Shown one piece after another: positions 26,109-33,704 of a stretch of DNA of 64,000 nucleotides. The translations under genes were made by a program, and so were the position numbers. The DNA is from Candidatus Harpocratesius repetitus (GTDB taxonomy: Archaea > Asgardarchaeota > Lokiarchaeia > Sigyniarchaeales > Promethearchaeaceae), in the NCBI GenBank assembly GCA_021498095.1, contig JAIZWK010000001.1:1661666-1725665 (forward strand). Reading direction: 5' to 3'. Each line of letters opens with the position of its first letter. Position 1 is the first letter of the stretch. Under the pieces are notes generated by a model, which ran no database searches, was not told the origin of the DNA, and saw only the letters and a program-made list of their open reading frames with translations.

Positions 26109-28187
26109 ATGTCAGAAAAAAAACCCAAAATTGAAGCTTTAATCACTGAAGCAGAAGAGATGATTTCATCAAAACCTGCTGAAGCAGAGATGAAATTTCG
26201 CAATCTTCTTCAGTATGCATTAAATCCAATTTTGTGGTTGAGAATTCAATCAGGATTGGCATATAGTCTTTGGCAACAATCTAAATTAAGGGAAGCTGAA
26301 CAAATCTATCAATTACTTCTAAACAGAGCAAAAGATCTTGATGAAGACGAATTTATTGGTGATAGTTATATTGGATTGGCTAGAATTGCAATAAACGAAG
26401 CATCTTTGGATAAATCCGAAAACTATTGTGAAAAAGCACTGAAGATATATCAATTAAAAGGAATTTTAGAAAAAGAATTAACTACTTTAAACATCATTGG
26501 GGTAATTTATTATACCAAAGGGAATGCAAAATTAGCAATACAAACCTTCAAAAAATGTTTACAATTAATGCCACAGCGACCAATAGTATTATATGTAAAT
26601 GTGCTTAATAATTTAGGTTTGGCTTATCGTTTACAAGGTAATATTGAAAAAGCTGCAGAATTTTTCTCCAGTGCGTTTGAATTTGCATCTAAGAATCATT
26701 TTAAATGGGTTTTAAGTATATTTGAAAATAATTTGGCAGAAACCTTGTGCTTACTAGGTGATTATCAGAAAGCTCTTCATCATCTGCAATATGGATTAGA
26801 AATTGCCAAAGAAAATAAAGATGTAAAAGGTGTAGCACTACTTAAAACAACTTATGCCAATTATTTAATACAAACCGGTCAACTTGATTTTGCTTATCAA
26901 GCAATCATTTCTGCTTTACAATTATATGAAAACTTGGATGATCCTTTTGGAGAGATCGATTCTTTACTTGTTTTTGCAAATTATTGGTTTATAAGAGGTC
27001 ATTTGCAGAAAGCTCGAAAAAAACTGGAAAAAGCCTGGGATATTATCCAAAAATCTGGTTTTAAAGAATCTGCAATTGAGGTATTAATTTTTCTTGCTGA
27101 AATTTATGAAAATTTAGGAAATACTGACCTTGCTTATAATTATATAAAATTTGCCAATTCAATTGCTCAAAAACGTGATTCAGATTTAGCACGTGCACAA
27201 GTTTTGACTCAACGTGGATTAATTATGGTAAATCATAACCAATATCATGAAGCCGAATTAATACTTAATGATGCAATATGGTTAGCGAAGAAAATTCAAC
27301 ATTCTGATTTAGAGTATAAAGCAGAAATGCTTCTCGCACGAAATTTTTTAGGGCAATATATGCAAGATTACCGCAAACAAGATTTTCAAAGAGCAATAGA
27401 ATTAATCCAAGATGCAAAAATTGTTTCAAAAAGACAAAAACTAATTCCTCGCTATATTGAGGCACTAATTATTGAAGGGATGCTCCTTTCAAGTAGTGAT
27501 TCTCATGGAGATGCTAAAAGAGTATTAATTCAAGCACGCACTCTTGCAAATGAAAGAGGGATGTTGATTCAAGCTCAAACAGCTCATGAACGGCTATTAT
27601 TGGTCACAGGTAGTGGTCAGTCAGAAGATATAAAAAAACCTTTTAAAAAAATTGTTTTATCTCTAATACTTGATGAAATCTCCCGAGCAACAACTACCTA
27701 TCTTGAATCAAATTTTTCTGAAGTTGATTTAGATGAAACATTCATGGCTGTATTTACAATGGATCCAAAAATAGGAACTAAGATTTTAGAAACTGAAAAT
27801 ATTAATCTAGATGATGACTTTTGGTATAGACAGATTTTTCAGATTGCTTCTCTTTATTCAATAAGTTTAGGACAAGATCATCTTTCACATAATAGATTAT
27901 TTGGACCATTACCATTCGGTGAAACAGATTTGCGGAGTATTATATTCACTCGTACATTTTCTGAAACAATAAAAAATAGAGAAAATCAAGAAACCATTCT
28001 ATTTTGCATGGTATTTCCTAAAGAAATGATGCCTTTATTCTATGATCGCAAACGAGTTGAAGTTTTTTTCGCAAATCAAACAGAACAATTGAGTTCAAGT
28101 AATCAAATTACGAAATCCTTCTTGAAAACGATGCATGAAAATATAATTGCTGAAATTATTGCAGATCTTTATGATCCTATGATGTAA
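26109..28187 (+). CDS. Large TPR-repeat protein
   Basis: About 693 residues are made largely of tetratricopeptide repeats: successive helical pairs with the W/L-G-x-Y-A-F-A-P-like spacing run from about residue 20 to 480 (for example NLGLAYRLQGNIEKAAEFFS and LAETLCLLGDYQKALHHL). The last 200 residues differ and contain a non-repeat alpha/beta region (KKIVLSLILDEISRATTTYL ... ILFCMVFPKEMMPLFYD). The frame opens with TTG at 26079, but ATG 26109 (MSEKKPKIEAL) is preferred; ATG 26100 is also possible. TPR proteins are scaffolds or regulators; no partner is evident. It is convergent with the FKBP-like gene. Confidence 0.8.
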   Translation: MSEKKPKIEALITEAEEMISSKPAEAEMKFRNLLQYALNPILWLRIQSGLAYSLWQQSKLREAEQIYQLLLNRAKDLDEDEFIGDSYIGLARIAINEASLDKSENYCEKALKIYQLKGILEKELTTLNIIGVIYYTKGNAKLAIQTFKKCLQLMPQRPIVLYVNVLNNLGLAYRLQGNIEKAAEFFSSAFEFASKNHFKWVLSIFENNLAETLCLLGDYQKALHHLQYGLEIAKENKDVKGVALLKTTYANYLIQTGQLDFAYQAIISALQLYENLDDPFGEIDSLLVFANYWFIRGHLQKARKKLEKAWDIIQKSGFKESAIEVLIFLAEIYENLGNTDLAYNYIKFANSIAQKRDSDLARAQVLTQRGLIMVNHNQYHEAELILNDAIWLAKKIQHSDLEYKAEMLLARNFLGQYMQDYRKQDFQRAIELIQDAKIVSKRQKLIPRYIEALIIEGMLLSSSDSHGDAKRVLIQARTLANERGMLIQAQTAHERLLLVTGSGQSEDIKKPFKKIVLSLILDEISRATTTYLESNFSEVDLDETFMAVFTMDPKIGTKILETENINLDDDFWYRQIFQIASLYSISLGQDHLSHNRLFGPLPFGETDLRSIIFTRTFSETIKNRENQETILFCMVFPKEMMPLFYDRKRVEVFFANQTEQLSSSNQITKSFLKTMHENIIAEIIADLYDPMM

Positions 28188-28217
28188 AATAAGAAAAAAA
28201 AAGCAAATGCTTTATTG

Positions 28218-28850
28218 TCAGTTGATTTTTATCACAGTTACTTTAAAGACCAAGAGTTTATTGTATAGTTGTGGGTTCGAAGGGCCATATCCCAATAATT
28301 CATTATTTGTTTCATCTTCAATTCCATCCTGGTTTTCATCTAATTGCCCTGGAATTTCAAACTTTTTTGTTTGACCTTCTTCCATACCAAGAATTTGGTA
28401 GTAAAAACCTCTAATCAATTTTGTTTTTGAAACTTCAGTATCGAATTGTGAAGGACCTTGATAAGGTGATTCGTTGTTTGTATCTACTTGACCATCTCCA
28501 TCAAAATCAACCCAAAGAGTATATTCAAGCCTTACATTATCACCAGGTTGAATTCCAGAGGTTATTGTCGGTTCATTATTATTATCATTTGAAAAGTAAT
28601 CCCCTGGTCCAGGAAGTAAAAGATCAGCAGCCGCTTTTTCTTCAATGTTCTTATTAACTTGGATTCCTATAACGACCCCAGTAGCGATCAAGATGGTAAC
28701 GATGGTAAAGATTGCAAATGCTGCGTTTTTTTTATGCTTATTGCTACTTAAAAATTCTTCATCATAGTAATGATGAGTTCTAGATTTAGGGTGGGATTGT
28801 TTATGTTCAATTTTTTTTGTTGCTTTAATTTGATATTTACTTTTTCCCAT
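28218..28850 (-). CDS. Membrane-anchored FKBP-like protein
   Basis: The 210 residues have a basic, His-rich cytoplasmic N-terminus (1-42) and one membrane helix at about 43-66 (NAAFAIFTIVTILIATGVVIGI). The outer domain has the strand order of FKBP peptidyl-prolyl isomerases: GDNVRLEYTLWVDFDGDGQ, then LIRGFYYQILGMEEGQTKKFEIP, then LLVFKVTVIKIN. The segment LIRGFYYQILGMEEGQ corresponds to the FKBP motif vi-GwdeallgMkvGe. Asp-rich loops (DFDGDGQVD, DENQDGIED) look like calcium sites. A second protein of the same plan is encoded at 59456. Isomerase activity is uncertain, because the active-site aromatics are only partly present. A role in folding of exported proteins is inferred. Confidence 0.65.
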   Translation of the reverse strand: MGKSKYQIKATKKIEHKQSHPKSRTHHYYDEEFLSSNKHKKNAAFAIFTIVTILIATGVVIGIQVNKNIEEKAAADLLLPGPGDYFSNDNNNEPTITSGIQPGDNVRLEYTLWVDFDGDGQVDTNNESPYQGPSQFDTEVSKTKLIRGFYYQILGMEEGQTKKFEIPGQLDENQDGIEDETNNELLGYGPSNPQLYNKLLVFKVTVIKIN

Positions 28851-29313
28851 GATTATTTCTCACTTTCTACATTAAATTTCCTAAATATTTATTCTTAACT
28901 ACACATATTATGATAAAATAAAGAGGGGTAAATTTTAAAATTACTAGAAATGAATGATTAAATATTTTTTTAAGTTACAAATAATCAGATTAGGAAAGAT
29001 TATTAATTGTAATTTTTCCAATAAATATTATAGGATTTTGGAATTTTTCTAATTTTAAACATTTGATTCTAAAAAAATAATACAAAGATTACAGTACTTA
29101 TATTTTAGTGCAAATATATAAATATGCTATCTCACATATAACTTCATAATGGTTAATATTTCTGAGGAAAATGTGATTATGAAAATTGGAATTTTTCTAA
29201 TTGCGGAGAGATTTTCTAATTATACTTAAATATTTTTATTTCTTCAGTATAAGTAACTACTCTTGGAAAAGGAGAATTATATTTACTAACAAAATTAAAT
29301 TATAATAATAAAA
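28851..29313. other. 463-base AT-rich region without a recognised gene
   Basis: It contains the promoter of the FKBP-like gene (minus) and of the small gene at 29314 (plus). A 26-codon frame at 29150-29230 is too short and unsupported to call. No tRNA, sRNA box set or repeat was recognised. Confidence 0.5.
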
Positions 29314-29595
29314 ATGAGGGGATTAAGAATATTGGAGACAACTTTTCAAGAAACAAACCTAAGCCGCCGAAAAATTGCTGATAGGTTACGATTGATCCGT
29401 TCCATTACAGAAAATTTTCATAAACATTATATTTTTCAAGATGGACTACGATTTAATTTCCTTTTTGGATTATACAGCCAAAAACTGGAAAACTTGCTTA
29501 ATCAATGCGATCAAATTGATGATAAACAATTTCATGATAATTTAAATATCTTACGACGTTCTGTCGAAGAGATGCAACCATATATAATAAAATAA
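29314..29595 (+). CDS. Small helical protein of unknown function
   Basis: The 93 residues are strongly helical with charged/hydrophobic periodicity (RRKIADRLRLIRSITENF, QKLENLLNQCDQIDDKQF, LNILRRSVEEMQPYI), like a short coiled coil or helical bundle. ATG 29314 is taken as the start; TTG 29332 is possible, since GAGGGG (29316-29321) would then serve as its ribosome-binding site. No family was recognised. Long non-coding stretches lie on both sides. Confidence 0.5.
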   Translation: MRGLRILETTFQETNLSRRKIADRLRLIRSITENFHKHYIFQDGLRFNFLFGLYSQKLENLLNQCDQIDDKQFHDNLNILRRSVEEMQPYIIK

Positions 29596-29901
29596 AAACC
29601 CGAGTTATAGCAAAACAAAATTGTGAGATCTGAAAGTATTTATCCACTATTGGAGAAATATTTGATAGAACTCAACCAACAATCCAACAAATTCCTTTTT
29701 TCATTTTTTTCAATTTATTTTTATTTTTTTCAAATTATTTTTCATTTTTATGAGGTTCCTGCAACTTCTTTTTTTTTTGACTGAATTACCATTTTAATCT
29801 TTCATTTTCCGACAATAATCAAATTTATCCAAGAATTATTTCAGTCGGCAAAAATGAACTTTAGAAAATGGAATTATGGGTCGATTTTTGACTATTTTTA
29901 A
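29596..29901. other. 306-base non-coding region, T-rich
   Basis: It lies between two convergent genes. T-runs of up to 10 bases (around 29690-29780) on the plus strand are suitable as terminator for the small gene. Nothing else was recognised. Confidence 0.5.
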
Positions 29902-30636
29902 TCAAATTTTAGTAGAATTTGATAAAAAAAGTTCAAGTTTTTCTATTCTTTTTTCTAATACTACCAAACGTGCTTTAATCTTATCTATTTCTGACAATGT
30001 TTTCTTATCAAGCAAAATTTTATTATTTAGCGATTTTGTTTCAATCCTTTTACGATATTCAAAAGGTTTTGGGGTAAATCCTTCACCCATTGGAATTTTA
30101 GGCAATGATTTAGATCGTATATGTGCCAACGACCCTGTAGATTGACCTGAAAGTTCTTCATTTTGTTGTACTAATCCAGGTGAAAGTTCAGCAATTTCTT
30201 CTGAAATTACTTCTTGGGTTTGTTGATCTTCTTTTACCCATCCACGTGCTTGTGGGCGTTTTATTTGAACATCATCGGGTATTTTTTCTAAGACTTTTTC
30301 CATAGATTCAGATTTACCTGCTGATTGACGCATCTTTTCTTGTTCTTCTTGAGTTCGTAATGCCTTTTGTCGAATAAATCCTACTGTTTTTTGAATCTGA
30401 TAGGTATTTAAGTTAGGAATTGCTAAAACACTTAAGATCCAACCAGTAATTTGATTACCTAATGGGATTTCTTCTGGATTAGGAACATCCTTAAATATCT
30501 TGCTTGCTAAGACGTCTCTTCCTTTTACTAGTCGAATCGTCCAGAAATTATTTATTTTTCCCATTTGGAGTTGATAACTTGAACCTACTATACCTAATTG
30601 AGGAGTATAAGGTCTAAAGTCGTTCATTTCACTCAA
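29902..30636 (-). CDS. Uncharacterised protein with globular N-terminus and coiled-coil C-terminus
   Basis: The product has 244 residues. Residues 1-95 look like a small alpha/beta domain (QLGIVGSSYQLQMGKINNFWTIRLVKGRDVLASKIF split over about 13-48). Residues 95-190 are polar and disordered (Gln/Glu/Lys/Pro-rich). Residues 205-240 form a heptad-patterned coiled coil (LSEIDKIKARLVVLEKRIEKLELFL in two parts). There is no signal or membrane helix. No family was recognised; the arrangement suggests an adaptor that oligomerises. It is divergent from the DNA methyltransferase with 117 bases between starts. Confidence 0.65.
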   Translation of the reverse strand: MSEMNDFRPYTPQLGIVGSSYQLQMGKINNFWTIRLVKGRDVLASKIFKDVPNPEEIPLGNQITGWILSVLAIPNLNTYQIQKTVGFIRQKALRTQEEQEKMRQSAGKSESMEKVLEKIPDDVQIKRPQARGWVKEDQQTQEVISEEIAELSPGLVQQNEELSGQSTGSLAHIRSKSLPKIPMGEGFTPKPFEYRKRIETKSLNNKILLDKKTLSEIDKIKARLVVLEKRIEKLELFLSNSTKI

Positions 30637-30753
30637 ACTGAAAACACCATTTCCCTTTTATTTACTTTTATTTAACAACGTATATGATATATAGCTAATA
30701 CTTTTGATCTATTCTATCTTCTTATTAATTTTTGGTATTAAAATATTTAAAGA

Positions 30754-33291
30754 ATGTTGCAGCTAATAAAAATAAGTGGTGCCGAAGTGGAAAAATATCG
30801 TTTGGAATACCAAAATAAAACTGTTCAAAAAAATTCCATGATTTTCAATAATATTTCAATCAATAATATGAAAAAAAGGATGGGAATCTACTACACCGCC
30901 GATGATTTGGCTTTTCAATTAGTTTATTTTACTTTAAAAAATCATTTTGCACCAATATTTAATAAAATAAAGCTTGTTAACAAATCTTTAAGAGAAATGT
31001 CTAGACATGAGCATAAAGAATTAAAAATACTGCTCTATACTCAATTTGAGAGAATTTTCGAAACCTCAATATGTGATCCTGCTGTAGGTGCGGGTATCTT
31101 TCTGAAACATGCATTTCGATTTCTATATGATTTGTTTGATAATATATATTCCCTTTGTTCTCTTGTGTGTAACAAAAATAATGCAGTCCCTTCTATTCAT
31201 CTTCTTTTTACTATCTTTAAATCTGATTCACCTCAAAATCGTTTGAAATGGGCATATTTAATCATAACAAAAATGCTTTTTGGCGCAGATTTATCTCAAA
31301 ATGCAATTAAAATAACTGAAAAAACACTTTTATCTGAATACTCTGCAATTTATGAAGATTTATTAAAAAAAGAAAAGAAAATTAAACAAAAAGAAAAAAA
31401 AAATGCACAAGAAGAATTGTTAAAAAAATCGATTTATCAACAGCAAAATTCATTTTTTTGGTTGGAACCAGATAAAATATCACCCTTGATTTGTTTAAAT
31501 CTAATCCACGGAAACAGTATTTGCCCAGTAAATGCCAATATTAATCCATTTTGTAATATAGCGTTAAAAAAAAATAATTCATCTCTCCAAAAAATCATAA
31601 AAATTAGAAATGATCTTCGAAGTTTTGGCATTTTAGAAAGAGAAAATGGAAATAATTCTACTTCTTTGCGTCAAACAATGGAATCCTTGCAGAATTCATT
31701 GATTTACCATAAATCTTTACTTTATTCTCAAATTAAGAATTATCCCTTTTCAGAATATGAACAAGAACTTCCATTCTCTTGGATCTTAGAATGTCCTGAA
31801 ATATTTCTTGATTCTAATGGGAAACCTCGCGATAATCCAGGATTTAGTATAATTTTATGCAATCCTCCCTGGAAAAATCACCAATTAAATGAAATCGATT
31901 TTTTTTCTCAATATTTAAGTACATATAATACAATTCCTACCAAAGAAAGAAAGTTGAAAAAAAGTGCATTTTTACAAGATCCGGAAGTTTCTAAAGAATA
32001 TGACACGAAAATTCGCAATTTAAGACAACTAAATCATTTTTTCGGGGAAATTTATTCACTACAAGGCGAAAGAAAATTTAATCTCTTTAAACTCTTTTTA
32101 GAGAGAAGTTTTCACTTAATGAAAAGAACAGGTTCTGCAGGTTGGATCACTCCTCTCGGAATATTTGGGGAAGCTCGTGCAACTAATCTTCGAAATTTCT
32201 TATTTAAGCATGTTCAAACACTAACAATTATCCCCTATTTTTCAGATTCTAACCTTTTTCCATCAATCACAAAAGGACAACCATTTTCTGCCTTTTCTTT
32301 TATGAGAGGCTCTAAATTATCACATATTTGTCTAGTTCCATCTGAAAATTCAAGTAATTTAATGTTTATATCTTCAGATTCTGAATCAATTCTTCTTTCT
32401 GTCAAATTAATCGAATTAATTAGCCCAAAAATTCGTCTTGCAGGTCAATGGGTAAAAATGAACTCCATTCCTCTACTTTGTAATAAATCTGAAGTTTCTC
32501 TTCTTATGCATCTTAGCCAAAAACCGGTATTTCGTGATGGATGGCATCTTCAATCTAAGCGGGAACTAAATCGAACTGATGATGAACGAAATGGTCTTTT
32601 GCAAAGAAATACCGGAACAATTCCAGTTATTGAAGGAAAACATTTAGTTCACTATGGATTTTCTTCACAACAAGTGCGTTTTTTCATCAATGATAATGTC
32701 AATTATAAAACATACCGACCAATTATTACAAAACCACGCATTGTTTGGCGGAATGTTTCAAATATTCGTTTGCAAAGGCGTATGTTTTGTGCTTTACTCC
32801 CCCCTAATCATGCAACAGTTAACTCATTAAATTATATTTCAGAAATTTCTTCGGGGCCTTTAAAGCGGCCTGAACTTACAGAGAATGAGCGATTTTTTCT
32901 TTTAGGATTGTTGGGATCGTTAATCTGTGAATACCAAATACGACTTTTCAGCATGAATAATAATTTAAACCAGTATTTGATTGAAAATTTGGCGATACCT
33001 CTATATCAAGCCAAAAATCCCATTCATAGGAAATTTGTAAATACAATTAAAAAGTTTATCCCCGTTGCAAACAGGTGGGCGGATGAAATGGTAAAGAATA
33101 TTCATAATGCTGCTGTTAAAGCTAAATTGACACAAAAATATTGGCCTTCAATGGCTAAAATAGATGCATTAACTCTAAAAATCTACAATTTAAATTTAGA
33201 TGATTTAGCAATAATTCGGGTAAAATTCCCTAAAATTGATTCTAAATATTTCTCATATATCATTCAGTGTTTTAACTCAACGATTGCTTGA
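30754..33291 (+). CDS. DNA N6-adenine methyltransferase, Eco57I/PglX-like, apparently without a nuclease
   Basis: The 845-residue class I methyltransferase acts on adenine in DNA. The start motif is GIYYTADDLAFQ at about 44-55, SAM motif I CDPAVGAGIF at 107-116, FGADLS at about 175-180, and catalytic motif IV NPPW at 370-373. The C-terminal third resembles the target-recognition part of type IIG enzymes (PRIVWRNVSN, CALLPPNHATVNS, then FFLLGLLGSLICEYQIRL and NQYLIENLAIP). No PD-(D/E)xK or other nuclease motif is visible in the N-terminus, and no restriction or BREX genes are beside it, so it may be an orphan methylase. A lysine-rich stretch at about 205-225 is probably a loop. Confidence 0.82.
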   Translation: MLQLIKISGAEVEKYRLEYQNKTVQKNSMIFNNISINNMKKRMGIYYTADDLAFQLVYFTLKNHFAPIFNKIKLVNKSLREMSRHEHKELKILLYTQFERIFETSICDPAVGAGIFLKHAFRFLYDLFDNIYSLCSLVCNKNNAVPSIHLLFTIFKSDSPQNRLKWAYLIITKMLFGADLSQNAIKITEKTLLSEYSAIYEDLLKKEKKIKQKEKKNAQEELLKKSIYQQQNSFFWLEPDKISPLICLNLIHGNSICPVNANINPFCNIALKKNNSSLQKIIKIRNDLRSFGILERENGNNSTSLRQTMESLQNSLIYHKSLLYSQIKNYPFSEYEQELPFSWILECPEIFLDSNGKPRDNPGFSIILCNPPWKNHQLNEIDFFSQYLSTYNTIPTKERKLKKSAFLQDPEVSKEYDTKIRNLRQLNHFFGEIYSLQGERKFNLFKLFLERSFHLMKRTGSAGWITPLGIFGEARATNLRNFLFKHVQTLTIIPYFSDSNLFPSITKGQPFSAFSFMRGSKLSHICLVPSENSSNLMFISSDSESILLSVKLIELISPKIRLAGQWVKMNSIPLLCNKSEVSLLMHLSQKPVFRDGWHLQSKRELNRTDDERNGLLQRNTGTIPVIEGKHLVHYGFSSQQVRFFINDNVNYKTYRPIITKPRIVWRNVSNIRLQRRMFCALLPPNHATVNSLNYISEISSGPLKRPELTENERFFLLGLLGSLICEYQIRLFSMNNNLNQYLIENLAIPLYQAKNPIHRKFVNTIKKFIPVANRWADEMVKNIHNAAVKAKLTQKYWPSMAKIDALTLKIYNLNLDDLAIIRVKFPKIDSKYFSYIIQCFNSTIA

Positions 33292-33430
33292 TTAATCAAT
33301 ACTCGCACGATAAATTTTTTATAGTATCAGAGGTTTAATCTCATGTATTTCAAGCTTTATGCTTAGAATTCTTGAGCAACTGTTGAATAACATTTTATTT
33401 AATTAAAAATCGCATTATTTTTTCAAATAC
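33292..33430. other. AT-rich spacer carrying the tRNA-Gly promoter region
   Basis: These 139 non-coding bases lie between the methyltransferase stop and the tRNA. TTTAATTAAAAA at about 33398-33409 lies 22-33 bases before the tRNA start and is a plausible TATA region. Confidence 0.35.
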
Positions 33431-33557
33431 GCGCCTGTTGTCTAATGGTGAGGATCTCAGCCTGCCACGTTCGGTTTCAGCCGATCGCAGAACGTTGGGG
33501 GTCCGGGTTCGATTTGAGTAAAGATTTCCTTTGCTTTCGAATATCCCGGCGGGCGCA
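33431..33557 (+). tRNA. tRNA-Gly (GCC) with two introns
   Basis: The acceptor GCGCCTG (33431-33437) pairs with CGGGCGC (33550-33556), discriminator A 33557; CCA is not encoded. The anticodon GCC is at 33464-33466 in loop CTGCCA/C. Right after A37 a 25-nt intron (33468-33492) is needed, because the 3' half of the anticodon stem, GTTGGG, appears only at 33494-33499 and pairs with CTCAGC. This is the canonical 37/38 site. A second insertion splits the T loop: stem CCGGG 33503-33507 and CCCGG 33545-33549 enclose 37 bases instead of 7. It can fold with two 3-nt bulges (TTT and TAT) around a short TTCGA/TCGAA helix and an inner 8-bp stem, a bulge-helix-bulge-like shape. Removing about 30 nt (33514-33543) leaves a normal loop TTCGATT. 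Confidence 0.85.
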
Positions 33558-33704
33558 TTGTTTTTTATATTTCTTTGTTGTGCTAAATAGATATTTTTTT
33601 TTGATTATTTCAATATCTTCCGCTACTTTTAATACTCTAAATACATATCTATATATATAGGAAATTATGCTTTGGTTACACAAAATAATTTAATTTTGAT
33701 TATA

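Noticed and set aside
33445..33660. 71-codon open frame on the plus strand (and one opposite it)
   Set aside because: It lies across the tRNA-Gly gene and its spacer; the frame is a by-product of the structured RNA.
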